Positions 9,373 to 18,444 are shown, numbered from the stretch's first letter. The stretch: 64,000 nt of DNA from Verrucosispora sp. WMMD573 (GCF_027497175.1 NZ_CP114901.1:992001-1056000); one strand, 5' to 3'. Numbers and translations: made by a program. The notes: a model not told the origin generated them from the sequence alone.

Positions 9373-10713
9373 ATGTCGATGCGCTGGCGGGAGGCGATGC
9401 GGCAAGCGCTCTACGGACCCGCAGGCTTCTTCGTCTCCGGCACCGGACCCGCAGCCCATTTCCGGACCAGCGTCCACGCTTCCCCGATCTTCACCTCGGC
9501 GCTGCTCCGCCTGATCCACCAGCTCGACGCCACGCTGGGCTTCCCCGACCCGTTCGACGTGGTGGATGTAGGGGCGGGGCGGGGTGAACTCCTCAGCGCT
9601 CTCTCCGCGGCGGTCACCGTTGGGGTTTCCGGGGAGCCCGCCCGGACCACCACAGCCGCCGCCGGTACCACGCCGGCTGACACCTCATCCGGATCCGTCG
9701 AGTCGTTGCCGTCCGCGCCGGTTCCGCTGGCTCGGCGGGTACGGTTCACCGCCGTCGAACTCGCCCCGCGCCCTGCCGATCTCCCAGACCAGATCGCCTG
9801 GACGAACGAGACCCCCACCGCCATCACCGGCCTGCTGCTGGCCACCGAGTGGCTCGACAACGTCCCCCTCGACCTCGCCACCCGCACCGACCACAACTGG
9901 CACTACCTCCTCGTCGACCCCACCACCGGCACCGAAACGACAGGCGAACCGATCAGTCGAGACGACACAGACTGGCTGACCACTTGGTGGCCCTCCCAGA
10001 CCCACCAGCCCCCCGGCACGCAGAATCCCACCGACGACCCGAACCTCCCTCCGCACACCGAAACGGACGGTTCGGGCCCGACCACGTCGCGTTTCCGGGC
10101 AGCCCGGCCGGCGCAGGGATCAAGCCTGACCGCCCGGAGCCGGCCGGGCTGCCCGGAAACCCCCACGGACGGCACGCCCACAGAGCGCACTCCCACGGAC
10201 CGCATACCGCCAATGGGGCGGGCGGAGATCGGGCGGACCAGGGACGAGGCATGGGCTGACGCCCTGAGGCGCGTCGACCGGGGGCTGGCGTTGGCGGTGG
10301 ACTATGGACACCTGCGTGCGGAGCGGCCGATCGACGGGACGCTCACCGGGTACCGGGCTGGGCGGCAGGTGCCGCCGGTGCCGGACGGCTCCTGCGACGT
10401 CACCGCACACGTCGCCATGGACTCGGTCGCCTCCTCCGGTGCGCGGGTCGCCCGGTGCGCGTACGTGCTGACCTCGCAGCGGGAGGCGTTGCGAGCGCTC
10501 GGGGCCGACGGCGGACGACCGGCGTTGAGCCTGGCCTCCAGCGACCCGGCCGGCTACCTGCGGGCGCTGGCCACCGCGTCGGCGGCGGCCGAGTTGACCG
10601 ACCCGGCCGGCCTCGGCGGCCACTGGTGGCTGTGGCAGCCGGTGGGACTGCGCGCCGATCAGCTGCCGTCTCTCGCGGCCCTGACCGACGGTGCCGACGG
10701 GCGGCGCGGCTGA
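9373..10713 (+). CDS. MidA/NDUFAF7-like SAM methyltransferase with inserts
   Basis: Class I methyltransferase of the MidA (DUF185/NDUFAF7) family, whose mitochondrial member dimethylates an arginine of complex I subunit NDUFS2 (NuoD). The SAM-binding motif [12 protein letters not shown] is at about residues 60-71. The N-terminal segment ALYGPAGFF...HFRTS and the C-terminal [15 protein letters not shown]...[27 protein letters not shown] are family hallmarks. Two proline/threonine-rich segments (about residues 77-116 and 210-286) interrupt the domain and coincide with dispersed DNA repeats. The start ATG 9373 follows GAGGAGGG by 4 nt. It lies directly upstream of a NuoD-like gene. Confidence 0.8.
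   Translation: MSMRWREAMRQALYGPAGFFVSGTGPAAHFRTSVHASPIFTSALLRLIHQLDATLGFPDPFDVVDVGAGRGELLSALSAAVTVGVSGEPARTTTAAAGTTPADTSSGSVESLPSAPVPLARRVRFTAVELAPRPADLPDQIAWTNETPTAITGLLLATEWLDNVPLDLATRTDHNWHYLLVDPTTGTETTGEPISRDDTDWLTTWWPSQTHQPPGTQNPTDDPNLPPHTETDGSGPTTSRFRAARPAQGSSLTARSRPGCPETPTDGTPTERTPTDRIPPMGRAEIGRTRDEAWADALRRVDRGLALAVDYGHLRAERPIDGTLTGYRAGRQVPPVPDGSCDVTAHVAMDSVASSGARVARCAYVLTSQREALRALGADGGRPALSLASSDPAGYLRALATASAAAELTDPAGLGGHWWLWQPVGLRADQLPSLAALTDGADGRRG
9622..9645 (-). repeat. Dispersed GC-rich repeat, copy B
   Basis: Reads, on the minus strand, as a variant of the core GGGCTGCCCGGAAACCCC with the sixth base changed to C, followed by AACGG. It lies inside the methyltransferase gene at the start of its first Pro/Thr-rich insert. 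Confidence 0.5.
10091..10160. repeat. Repeat copies C and D forming a 22-bp inverted repeat
   Basis: Positions 10091-10112 and 10139-10160 are perfect 22-nt inverted complements with a 26-nt spacer. Both arms carry the dispersed core GGGCTGCCCGGAAAC. The structure lies in frame inside the methyltransferase gene (about residues 240-263) and would form a very stable hairpin in its mRNA. Confidence 0.75.
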
Positions 10714-10759
10714 TGGGCGACCACCGCCAGTCCCGGCGGTTCATGGCACGATGGCGGGC

Positions 10760-11932
10760 ATGACCACGGGAGAGCTGCGCGAGCTGACCGTTGGCACCGG
10801 CGCCGGGCTGGTGGCCGGCACCGGCGGCGAGCAGCTCGGCGCGGACATGGTGCTGAACATCGGACCGCAGCACCCCTCCACGCACGGCGTGCTACGACTC
10901 AAGCTCGTGCTCGACGGCGAGCGGGTGCTCGCCGCCGAACCGGTCGTCGGTTACATGCACCGGGGTGCCGAGAAGCTGTTCGAGGTACGCGATTACCGGC
11001 AGATCATCGTGCTGGCCAACCGGCACGACTGGCTCTCGGCGTTCGCCAACGAGCTGGGCGTGGTGCTCGCGGTGGAACGGCTGATGGGCATGGAGGTGCC
11101 CGAGCGGGCCACCTGGCTGCGGATGGCGCTCGCCGAGTTGAACCGGGTACTCAACCACCTGATGTTCCTCGGTTCGTATCCACTCGAGATCGGGGCGATC
11201 ACTCCGATGTTCTACGCCTTCCGAGAACGGGAGACGCTCCAGACGGTGCTGGAGGAGGTCTCCGGCGGGCGGATCCACTACATGTTCAACCGGGTCGGCG
11301 GCCTGAAGGAGGAGGTGCCGGCCGGCTGGACCGGACGGGCCCGGGTCGCCATCGGTGAGGTACGCCGCCGGATGCCGGACCTGGACAACCTGATCCGCAG
11401 GAACGAGATCTTCCTGGCCCGTACCGTCGGCGTGGGGGTGCTGTCGGCGGCCGACGCGGCGGCGTTCGGTGCCTCCGGTCCGGTCGCCCGGGCCTCCGGG
11501 CTCGACCTGGACCTGCGCCGGGACGAGCCGTATCTGGCCTACGACCAGCTCGACGTGCCGGTGGTGACGAAGACGGCCGGCGACTGCCACGCCCGCTTCG
11601 AGGTGCTGCTCGACCAGGTTTACACCTCGCTCGATCTGGCGGAGCAGTGCCTGGACCGGGTCGACCGGCTCACCGGACCGATCAACACCAGGCTGCCGAA
11701 GGTGCTCAAGGCACCGGAGGGACACACCTACGCCTGGACGGAGAACCCACTCGGCATCAACGGGTACTACCTGGTCTCCCGGGGCGAGAAGACGCCGTGG
11801 CGACTCAAGTTGCGTACCGCCTCGTACGCCAACGTGCAGGCCCTGGCCACCCTGCTGCCCGGCTGTCTGGTGCCGGATCTGATCGCCATCCTCGGCTCGA
11901 TGTTCTTCGTGGTCGGCGACATCGACAAGTGA
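10760..11932 (+). CDS. Lone NuoD-like (complex I 49-kDa) protein
   Basis: Homologue of NADH:quinone oxidoreductase subunit D, 390 residues (shorter than typical NuoD), with no other nuo gene nearby. [12 protein letters not shown] (residues 35-46) and YMHRGAEK (about 65-72) are conserved. The second His (H42) matches the quinone-site histidine and R68 matches the arginine methylated in NDUFS2. The quinone-site tyrosine position, 49 residues after H42, is Trp91 (RHDWLS). The end [11 protein letters not shown] is typical of NuoD. Start ATG 10760 is chosen; ATG 10751 is possible. It may be a paralogous or regulatory subunit rather than the main NuoD. Confidence 0.8.
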   Translation: MTTGELRELTVGTGAGLVAGTGGEQLGADMVLNIGPQHPSTHGVLRLKLVLDGERVLAAEPVVGYMHRGAEKLFEVRDYRQIIVLANRHDWLSAFANELGVVLAVERLMGMEVPERATWLRMALAELNRVLNHLMFLGSYPLEIGAITPMFYAFRERETLQTVLEEVSGGRIHYMFNRVGGLKEEVPAGWTGRARVAIGEVRRRMPDLDNLIRRNEIFLARTVGVGVLSAADAAAFGASGPVARASGLDLDLRRDEPYLAYDQLDVPVVTKTAGDCHARFEVLLDQVYTSLDLAEQCLDRVDRLTGPINTRLPKVLKAPEGHTYAWTENPLGINGYYLVSRGEKTPWRLKLRTASYANVQALATLLPGCLVPDLIAILGSMFFVVGDIDK

Positions 11933-11977
11933 CGGCCCCTTCCCGGCGCCACCGACGGGTGGCGGCGAGTCCCGGGG

Positions 11978-13588
11978 TCAGCGCCAGCGGCCAGCGCCGC
12001 TCTCGTACGCGGCCGGGCCGTGGTCGGGCTCCTCCACGCGGTGCCGGCGGCCGTACTGCTCCCCGCCCGCACGCGGTGCGCGCGGGGGTTCGGGCTGGTA
12101 CCCGTACGCCGGCTCGGGCTGGTAGCCGCTCGCTTGCTCAGGCTGGTGACCGCGCTGACGGGGCGGTCGCCACTCCTGCGGCACCGGCACCCCACCGGCG
12201 GGAAGCGCCGGACGGCTCGCCGGCTCACCCCAGCCGTCCCGCCACGCGTCGTCGCTCGCCGCCTCCCGGCGTGACTCGTCGCGACGGACGCTCGCCCAGC
12301 GGTCCTCCATCCGGTATTCGGTGCCGGCCGGATCGGCGTGCAGCTCGGCCCGGCGCTCGCCGACGCGCAGCTCGCGGCCCCGGTCGTCGTCGCGTACCGC
12401 CGCCCACCGGTCCCCGGCCCGCAACTGCGCCCAGTACTCCCCGGTGTCGTCCGCCCGGTGTCCCCGGGCCGTCGGCACCGGGTCGGCAGGGGTCTCCCAG
12501 TGCTGGTCACCCGCGTCCCAGCCCCGGTCATCGCGCGGGCCCCAGTCGCCGCCGTCCCGGTCCGCCGCGGGCGCGTGCGGATAGCCGGAGCCGCCGTCGC
12601 GGGCGGTGGACCAGTCGTCGTGTGCGGCGGACCAGCGACCCTGCTCCTGCGGTGGGGACCAGGAGCGTTCATCGTCGTGGGGCGAACCGGACCAGGGGCG
12701 CTCCTCCTCCTGGGCCGCCCCGGACCACGAACGTCCGTCCTGCCGCTCCGCACCGGACCAGCGGCGGCCGTCGTCCCGGCGGGAACGGTCCTCGCCGTCG
12801 GACCACGAGTGGTCGTCCCGGTCACTGCCGCGCCCCTGCCCGTGCTCCCCGGGCTGCCCTCCCGACCACGCCGACGCGTATCCGCCATACCGGCCGCCGG
12901 ACTCGCCCACGATGGTGTGCCGGGTGGTCACATGCACCGTCTCGGTGTGCCGGACCACCCCGAGCGGCCTCCGCCCCGCCTCGTCCGGTCGGCTGTCCTG
13001 TTCCGGACGGGTCGGCGAACCGTAGACACCGGCTGAGCCGCTGGCCGGTCGATCGTTGCCGGGCCGGGAACGTTCCCCGCCGTACCCACCGACCGGGCCG
13101 TGACCGGGCTGGGCGGCGCCATAGACCCCGGCCTGCGCGGCCGGTCGTTCGGGCTGCCGTGGCGGGGCCTCCGGGGTCTGCACCCGGGCCCGCCCGGGGC
13201 CGGACGGCTCGTCGTTCGTCACCGTCTCGGCGCCACCCGCGTCGATCCGCCGACGCACCCCGGCCAACGCCTCGTGCACCCGCTGGACCTCGTCGAGCGC
13301 CTGGTTGCCGCGCTGGGCGGCAGCGACGATCTCACCGCGTAACTCCCGCCGCAGCCCGTCGACCTCCGCCCGAAGTTCCTCGGCGTGCTGTCCGCCGCCG
13401 TCGACACGCAGCGTGATGGAGAGCCCGATCAGCACCACGGCCAGGATGGCCAGCACCGCGGCGAACCGAAGGGGCCCGTTGCCGTCAGCGACCAACAGGA
13501 TCAGCACCGCGACGGGAGCCAGGGCCACACCGCCCCAGAAGAGCACGGTGAGCAGCTTGCGCGTATCGGCGGGCACCGGGGCGGGCAT
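11978..13588 (-). CDS. Two-TM coiled-coil protein with RWSG repeats
   Basis: Unrecognised 536-residue protein. Residues 12-33 and 41-61 are two membrane helices. Residues about 65-118 form a charged coiled-coil-like segment (ELRAEVDGLRRELRGE). The rest is low-complexity and hydrophilic. Residues about 275-325 hold five near-repeats of about 11 residues with the pattern R-x-W-S-G-x3-[DE]2, and 487-501 repeats GYQPEPA. Codon 83 is a rare TTA. It is convergent with the NuoD-like gene, with a small GCCACC/GGTGGC hairpin between them (11948-11963). Function unknown. Confidence 0.7.
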   Translation of the reverse strand: MPAPVPADTRKLLTVLFWGGVALAPVAVLILLVADGNGPLRFAAVLAILAVVLIGLSITLRVDGGGQHAEELRAEVDGLRRELRGEIVAAAQRGNQALDEVQRVHEALAGVRRRIDAGGAETVTNDEPSGPGRARVQTPEAPPRQPERPAAQAGVYGAAQPGHGPVGGYGGERSRPGNDRPASGSAGVYGSPTRPEQDSRPDEAGRRPLGVVRHTETVHVTTRHTIVGESGGRYGGYASAWSGGQPGEHGQGRGSDRDDHSWSDGEDRSRRDDGRRWSGAERQDGRSWSGAAQEEERPWSGSPHDDERSWSPPQEQGRWSAAHDDWSTARDGGSGYPHAPAADRDGGDWGPRDDRGWDAGDQHWETPADPVPTARGHRADDTGEYWAQLRAGDRWAAVRDDDRGRELRVGERRAELHADPAGTEYRMEDRWASVRRDESRREAASDDAWRDGWGEPASRPALPAGGVPVPQEWRPPRQRGHQPEQASGYQPEPAYGYQPEPPRAPRAGGEQYGRRHRVEEPDHGPAAYESGAGRWR

Positions 13589-13686
13589 GGGTCCGCAGCC
13601 TACCGAGAGTTGCGTCACGTGGGAACGGCTTGACGGCAGGTCTCCGTTGCGAGAACCGCCGAGCGGTAGACGCCGGCAAACGGTAA

Positions 13687-13715
13687 GGCGCCCCGGCCGA
13701 CTCGGCCGGGGCGCC
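13687..13715 (-). terminator. Hairpin terminator after opuBC-like gene
   Basis: A perfect 13-bp stem (13687-13699 with 13703-13715) with a 3-nt loop begins 21 nt beyond the stop of the binding-protein gene. No T-run is present. Confidence 0.65.
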
Positions 13716-13735
13716 ATCGCGGGTGGCGCGGCTGC

Positions 13736-14737
13736 TCAGTTCTGCGCGTACGCCGCGTCGGTCGAGAAGACCAGGCCGACGCTGATCGTGCCGTTGCGCA
13801 GGCCCGTCTTGGTCAGCGGGCCGCCGCCGTCGAGCGAGGAGAACGACCCGACCGTCAACCCGTAGGTCTGCTCCAGGCCGGGCTTGCAGAACGGGCGCTC
13901 CTGGCACTCCGGCGGGCCACCCAGCACCGTCGCCGTACCCGAGCACTTCTCGGCCAGCTCGGAGAGGGTCCGCACGCCGTACTTCTCGGAGAACTCCTGG
14001 GTCACCGCGAAGGCGTTCTGGGTCTGAGCCGCTGCCGGCGCGCCGAAGGTCAGACCCACCTTCTCGCCCAGGTCGCGCAGCGCGGTGACGGTCTTCTCGA
14101 CGTCCGGCGAGGAGACCGGCTGGCCACCGCTGTTCACCTTGCCGTTGAGGAACTCGGCGAGGGTGGCCGCGTACTCGGGGACGACCTGGATCTCGCCCTT
14201 CTCCAGCGCCGGCTCGTACAACTCCCGGTTACCGATCTGCTGCACGGTGACCTGGTAGCCCGCGGCGGCCAGCTGGATCTTGTAGAGCTCGGCGATGATC
14301 TCGCTCTCGGTGAAGTTGCCCGCCCCCACCGTGATCTGCCCGCCCGGTCCCTGCTCCACACCGTCGGTCAGCGAGTTGGCGTCGGCGAACTCCTTGGCCG
14401 CAGCCTGGGCGCTCTTGCGGTCCACGTCGACCGCCTTGTTGAGCTGTACCAGCTTCGGCGTGTCGAGCGCTGCGGAGACCTTGTCGAGCGCGGCGATCAG
14501 CTGCGGGGTCGCCACCTCGCTGTTGACCGCCGGAATGATGTTGTCGGCGTTCTGCAGTGACTTGTCGTCTTCGAGTGCGATCAACTGCTCACCGGCCACC
14601 GGCGCACAACCCTCGCCCGAGGCACCCTGCTCGGGCGCATCGGTGCCGGACGAACCGGCGTCGCCGCAACCCGCCAGGACCACCGCCGCCGCGACAGCCC
14701 CCACGACCGCGATGGACAGTCTTCTACCTGCGCGCAT
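13736..14737 (-). CDS. Osmoprotectant ABC transporter, substrate-binding lipoprotein
   Basis: Predicted glycine-betaine/choline-type (OpuBC/OsmF) binding lipoprotein, 333 residues. A signal peptide ends in the lipobox VVLAGC (Cys about 24). The periplasmic-binding fold carries VGAGNFTESEIIAELYKIQL and VVPEYAATLAEFLNGK, typical of the OpuBC/EgtU class. GGAAGGCGG precedes the ATG. It is the last gene of a minus-strand transporter unit and is followed by a strong hairpin. The substrate could be a betaine or a related small cation; the sequence does not decide. Confidence 0.88.
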   Translation of the reverse strand: MRAGRRLSIAVVGAVAAAVVLAGCGDAGSSGTDAPEQGASGEGCAPVAGEQLIALEDDKSLQNADNIIPAVNSEVATPQLIAALDKVSAALDTPKLVQLNKAVDVDRKSAQAAAKEFADANSLTDGVEQGPGGQITVGAGNFTESEIIAELYKIQLAAAGYQVTVQQIGNRELYEPALEKGEIQVVPEYAATLAEFLNGKVNSGGQPVSSPDVEKTVTALRDLGEKVGLTFGAPAAAQTQNAFAVTQEFSEKYGVRTLSELAEKCSGTATVLGGPPECQERPFCKPGLEQTYGLTVGSFSSLDGGGPLTKTGLRNGTISVGLVFSTDAAYAQN

Positions 14738-14995
14738 CAGCCCGCCTTCCGTGTCCCGGCGCGGCCCGTTCGGGCCGGCCGCGTGTCCGACGGGCGTCCG
14801 CCCTCCGGCCGCCCGCGTTACCACCCAACATCCTGATGCCACCCCCCGACAACCCGAGGAGGCGTTCGTCACCGGAACGTCACCCATTGGGGTCATCGGG
14901 CGCGGGCCGGCAGCTCCACCGACAGCGTCGATCGCCCGTCCGGCACGGTGGGCCCAATGTTCCGTGCCGTGCTCTTCGAACGTGGATTCTCCTGG

Positions 14996-15730
14996 TCAGG
15001 AGCCGGCGACGGCGTCCGCCGCGCGTCGCCCGGCACGACGCCGGGCGCGGCGCAGCGGGCGGGGAGTGACCAGCCGTTCGACAAACGCGAAGAGCAGTTC
15101 GACGCTGACCGCGAGCCCGGCGACCAGTAGCCCGCCGGCCAGGATCTGGCCACCACCGACCGCGATGCTCAGGCCGAAACCGAACCGGATGATCTCGCCC
15201 AGGCCACCCCCGTTGACGAAGGTCGCGAGCGCTGCGGTGGCGACCACCTGGACGGCGGCGGTGCGAAACCCGGCCGCGAGGTAGGGCACCGCGAGCGGCA
15301 GTTCCACCCGACGTAACACCTGCGCTCCGGTCATGCCCATGCCACGGGCCGCCTCCCGGGTCTGCGGATCGACCTGCCGCACCCCCGTGTACGCGTTCGC
15401 CAACAGCGGCGGCACGGCGAACACGGCCAGCGCCACCACCACCGCCGGCCGGCCGAAGCCGAGGAAGGTCAGCGGGAGGATGGTGAGCAGGGCCAGCGTG
15501 GGCACCGCCAGGGTCAGGTTGGAGACGAGTACCACCAGCCCGCCGCCCCGGCCGGTGTGTCCCAGCCACAGACCCAGCGGCCAGGCCACCAGGCAGCCGA
15601 CCAGCACCGCGGCGGCCGAGATGCTTACGTGCTCGCCGAGCCGGTCCAGGATGCCGCCCGGGTTCGTCCAGTTCAGCGGGTCGTTGAGCCAGACCACCGC
15701 CTGGGACACCGGATTCGTCGCGGCGCTCAT
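14996..15730 (-). CDS. Osmoprotectant ABC transporter permease (OpuBD-like)
   Basis: Inner-membrane permease of 244 residues with about six membrane helices. The EAA-type cytoplasmic loop is EAARGMGMTGAQVLRRVELP, which contacts the ATPase. Its ATG overlaps the stop of the preceding permease gene (ATGA, 15727-15730). A rare TTA leucine codon lies at 15314-15316, within the EAA loop. 258 nt separate it from the binding-protein gene; I see no further gene in that gap. Confidence 0.9.
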   Translation of the reverse strand: MSAATNPVSQAVVWLNDPLNWTNPGGILDRLGEHVSISAAAVLVGCLVAWPLGLWLGHTGRGGGLVVLVSNLTLAVPTLALLTILPLTFLGFGRPAVVVALAVFAVPPLLANAYTGVRQVDPQTREAARGMGMTGAQVLRRVELPLAVPYLAAGFRTAAVQVVATAALATFVNGGGLGEIIRFGFGLSIAVGGGQILAGGLLVAGLAVSVELLFAFVERLVTPRPLRRARRRAGRRAADAVAGS

Positions 15731-16413
15731 CCGGTGCGCCCGCGAAGCCATGGGGTGAGCAGCCGACCGGCCCCCACCAGAAGCAGGTCGAGCACCAGCG
15801 CCAGCAGGACGCAGAGCAGCGTGCCGGTCATGATCTGGGCCTTGTAGAGGTTGTTCTGGAAACCGGCGAAGATGATCTGCCCGAGCCCGCCCCGCCCGAT
15901 CACCACACCGACGGTCACCAGGGCGACCGTGGACACCGTGGCCAACCGCAGCCCGGTCAGGATGCCGGGTAGGGCGAGCGGCAACTCGATCCGCCACAGT
16001 CGTCCCCAGCGGCCGTAACCCATGCCCTCGGCCGCCTCGCGGACCTCCGCCGGCACCTGGTTGAGCCCGGCCACGGTGTTACGGACGATCACCAGCAGCG
16101 CGTACAGCACCACCACGCTCAGCACGGTCGCGACGCCGATGCCCAGATAGGGTGCGACGAATGCGAACAGGGCCAGGGAGGGAACCGTGTAGAGCACCCC
16201 GGTCAGTGCGAGAATCGGCCCGGTGAGCGGCCGGAACCAGTAAGCCACCACCGCCAGCGGGACGGCGATCAACGCGGCGATGAGCACCGCCCGGAGGGTC
16301 AGCGTGGTGTGCTCACGCAGGGCGTTGAGCACCGTTTCGGAGTTGTCCCGCACGTACTGCCAGGAGAACCACGGGTTACCCGGATCAGCCCGGTAGCTCA
16401 GGCGGAAGGACAT
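15727..16413 (-). CDS. Osmoprotectant ABC transporter permease (OpuBB-like)
   Basis: Second permease, 228 residues with about five to six membrane helices and the EAA-loop sequence EAAEGMGYGRWGRLWRIELP. It is the first gene of the minus-strand unit. Its ATG (16413) is only 2 nt from the GTG of the divergent ATPase gene, so any promoter for this unit must lie inside the ATPase coding region. Confidence 0.9.
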   Translation of the reverse strand: MSFRLSYRADPGNPWFSWQYVRDNSETVLNALREHTTLTLRAVLIAALIAVPLAVVAYWFRPLTGPILALTGVLYTVPSLALFAFVAPYLGIGVATVLSVVVLYALLVIVRNTVAGLNQVPAEVREAAEGMGYGRWGRLWRIELPLALPGILTGLRLATVSTVALVTVGVVIGRGGLGQIIFAGFQNNLYKAQIMTGTLLCVLLALVLDLLLVGAGRLLTPWLRGRTG

Positions 16414-16415
16414 AC

Positions 16416-17411
16416 GTGGAACTTACCCCGGGAGCCGAGGGTGATCGACGTGCCGCGTCGATCACCCTCGACGGCATCGGCAAGCGCTACCTGGATGGCA
16501 CCGAGGCGGTGCGGGAGCTCAGCCTGCATGTCGACGAGGGCGAACTGGTCGTGCTGATCGGCCCGTCCGGCTGTGGCAAGTCGACCGTGCTGCGGATGAT
16601 CAACCGGCTGATCGAGCCAACCGCCGGCCGGATACTGCTCGGCGGCTCCGACGTCACCCGGGTCGACCCGGTGAAACTGCGCCGCAAGATCGGCTACGTC
16701 ATCCAGAACGTCGGGCTCTTCCCGCATCAGACGGTGGCCGCCAACGTCGCCACCGTGCCCAGGCTGCTCGGCTGGGCCACCGGCTCCGTCAAGCGCCGGG
16801 TCGAGGAACTGCTGGAACTTGTCGGTCTCGATCCGGCCCAGTTCGGCCGCCGTTACCCCCACGAACTCTCCGGCGGCCAGCGGCAGCGGGTCGGCGTGGC
16901 CCGGGCCCTCGCCGCCGACCCGGTGGTGCTGCTGATGGACGAGCCCTTCTCCGCCGTGGACCCGATCGTGCGTACCCGGCTTCAGGAGGAGTTCCTGCGG
17001 TTACAGGCGGAGGTACGCAAGACCATCGTCCTGGTCACCCATGACCTGGACGAGGCCGTCCGGCTCGGTGACCGGATCGCGGTGCTCTCCGAGGGCGGCC
17101 GGTTGGAGCAGTACGACAACCCGGCGACGCTGCTCGGCGCTCCCGCCACCGGTTTCGTCCGCGAGTTCGTCGGGGCCGACCGTGGCATCCGCCGGCTGGC
17201 CGTCACCCCGGTGACCCGGGAGGTGCTCGGTCCGCTGCCGGTCGACGGCGGTGCGGGCCTGCCGGCGGTGCCGCTGGGCGGGTCGGCGTACGACGCACTG
17301 GCCTTGCTGCTCACTTCCGCCGGCGGCCAGGCCGTGGTCACCGAGGACGGGCAACCGGTCGGGACGCTCAGCCGGGAACGCATCCTGACACTGACGGAGC
17401 CGGCCGGCTGA
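16416..17411 (+). CDS. Osmoprotectant ABC transporter ATPase (OpuBA/ProV-like)
   Basis: ATP-binding subunit of 331 residues: Walker A GPSGCGKST, signature LSGGQRQRVGVARAL, Walker B VVLLMDEPF, and the H-loop in VTHDLDEAV. A C-terminal regulatory extension follows (about residues 240-331), CBS-like by position. The only in-frame start is GTG 16416, just after the family would begin, and it sits back-to-back with the divergent permease. Codon 196 is TTA. A 15-bp inverted repeat covers codons 7-18. Being encoded divergently from its own permeases is unusual for this family. Confidence 0.9.
   Translation: MELTPGAEGDRRAASITLDGIGKRYLDGTEAVRELSLHVDEGELVVLIGPSGCGKSTVLRMINRLIEPTAGRILLGGSDVTRVDPVKLRRKIGYVIQNVGLFPHQTVAANVATVPRLLGWATGSVKRRVEELLELVGLDPAQFGRRYPHELSGGQRQRVGVARALAADPVVLLMDEPFSAVDPIVRTRLQEEFLRLQAEVRKTIVLVTHDLDEAVRLGDRIAVLSEGGRLEQYDNPATLLGAPATGFVREFVGADRGIRRLAVTPVTREVLGPLPVDGGAGLPAVPLGGSAYDALALLLTSAGGQAVVTEDGQPVGTLSRERILTLTEPAG
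16436..16470. promoter_or_regulatory. Inverted repeat at divergent opu starts
   Basis: Perfect 15-bp inverted repeat (16436-16450 and 16456-16470) with a TGCCG spacer, core GGTGATCGACG. It lies 20 nt inside the ATPase gene and just upstream of the divergent permease start. It is therefore placed to act as an operator for the minus-strand promoter or as a translation-limiting hairpin in the ATPase mRNA. Function is inference. Confidence 0.55.
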
Positions 17412-17476
17412 GTGCCACGTCGGCGTCGCCGGCCGACCGGTGGGCGGCGCGGGGTCTGACGTCAGGCACCGAAGGT

Positions 17477-17509
17477 CGGCCGGGTCCGTCGGCATGACGG
17501 ACCCGGCCG
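17477..17509. terminator. Bidirectional terminator hairpin
   Basis: Perfect 14-bp stem (17477-17490 with 17496-17509), 5-nt loop GGCAT, between the convergent ABC ATPase and the minus-strand membrane-protein gene. Confidence 0.75.
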
Positions 17510-17514
17510 TACGG

Positions 17515-18006
17515 TCAGCGCCGGCCCCGGTACCCGCCCAGGGTGGCGATGCCGATGATCCAGCCGACGAAAAGGCCGTACTCCGCGCCGTCCCCCGCGG
17601 CCTGGAAGGCGCCCAACAGCGACGGGTTGGTCCGGATCAGCGTGGTGAACAGGGCCGCGAAGGCCCCGGCGAAGACGAACGCCGCCCAGCCGGCGAAGAA
17701 CTGGCTGATGGTGCCCCGGGCACGGGCGAGCTGGGAGCCCGGCAGCAGGTAGAGGAAGAGGAAGGTGAGGACGACCACGAGGATCGCCCTCAGGTCGTCG
17801 GCGAAGATCTCCTGGATGGAGTCGGAGGAGTCGAATCGCCAGGCCGGCCAGGCGAGCAGTCTGAGGAACCACCCGCCGGCGCTGTCCGGATCGGTGTTGT
17901 CCCTGGCCCAGTCGACGTACCAGGGACTACCGAAGACCAGGACCAGGATGAGCGCGGCGAGCGTGCCGGCGCCCGGTGCGGACTTGTAACGATTGGTGAG
18001 AGCCAT
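17515..18006 (-). CDS. Four-TM membrane protein, unknown
   Basis: 163-residue integral membrane protein with four predicted helices (about 15-32, 73-90, 102-123, 144-160) and a short basic C-terminus. The loop between helices 1 and 2 contains DNTDPDSAGGWF. I do not recognise a characterised family. ATG 18006 is the only sensible start. 77 nt separate it from the next upstream gene. Confidence 0.75.
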   Translation of the reverse strand: MALTNRYKSAPGAGTLAALILVLVFGSPWYVDWARDNTDPDSAGGWFLRLLAWPAWRFDSSDSIQEIFADDLRAILVVVLTFLFLYLLPGSQLARARGTISQFFAGWAAFVFAGAFAALFTTLIRTNPSLLGAFQAAGDGAEYGLFVGWIIGIATLGGYRGRR

Positions 18007-18083
18007 GGCCCCGCTATTTCCCAGCGGATCGACGCAGGCAAACGTGAGGCGTCATTTATGGTGGTACGCGCTTTTGATGACGC

Positions 18084-18389
18084 CTAGTGCTTCATCAGGT
18101 AGTCGATGAACGCGGCGCGCAACAGCGGTGCCGACTCCTCGTAGCCGTGCCCGGTCATCTCGCGCCAGAGAGCCACCGCCTCATCGACCGTCGGCCCCAC
18201 CGAGTTGGGCGCGCCGTCCAGCGCGGCAGCCTCGTCCGCATTCGGCAGGTGCCGCAGCACCGACCAGAAGAACCGTACGTCGCGGCGCTCCCGAGCAAGG
18301 GTGAACGCCCGTTCACGCAGCTCCTCGGTGGAGAGGACGTCCAACTCCTCGAACGACCGGCCGCCGGAGATCGATGATGTGTCGGTCAT
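18084..18389 (-). CDS. Small conserved-looking acidic protein
   Basis: 101-residue soluble, helix-rich protein with an acidic N-terminal half (SFEELDVLSTEELRERAF) and an unusual FFWSVLRHLPNADEA segment. No catalytic motif is visible. It has its own start close to the orphan permease gene on the same strand. Strong third-position G/C bias supports real coding. Function unknown. Confidence 0.65.
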   Translation of the reverse strand: MTDTSSISGGRSFEELDVLSTEELRERAFTLARERRDVRFFWSVLRHLPNADEAAALDGAPNSVGPTVDEAVALWREMTGHGYEESAPLLRAAFIDYLMKH

Positions 18390-18444
18390 GTGCCGAGCCT
18401 AACCGTCGAGATCACGCTCGGCGCGCCGACGAGGTGCCGAACCG

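Noticed and set aside
11647..13416. Long plus-strand frame opposite the repeat-rich membrane protein
   Set aside because: Arg/Pro/Ser-rich shadow typical of the antisense of a high-GC gene; the minus strand has signal, helices and sensible codon use.
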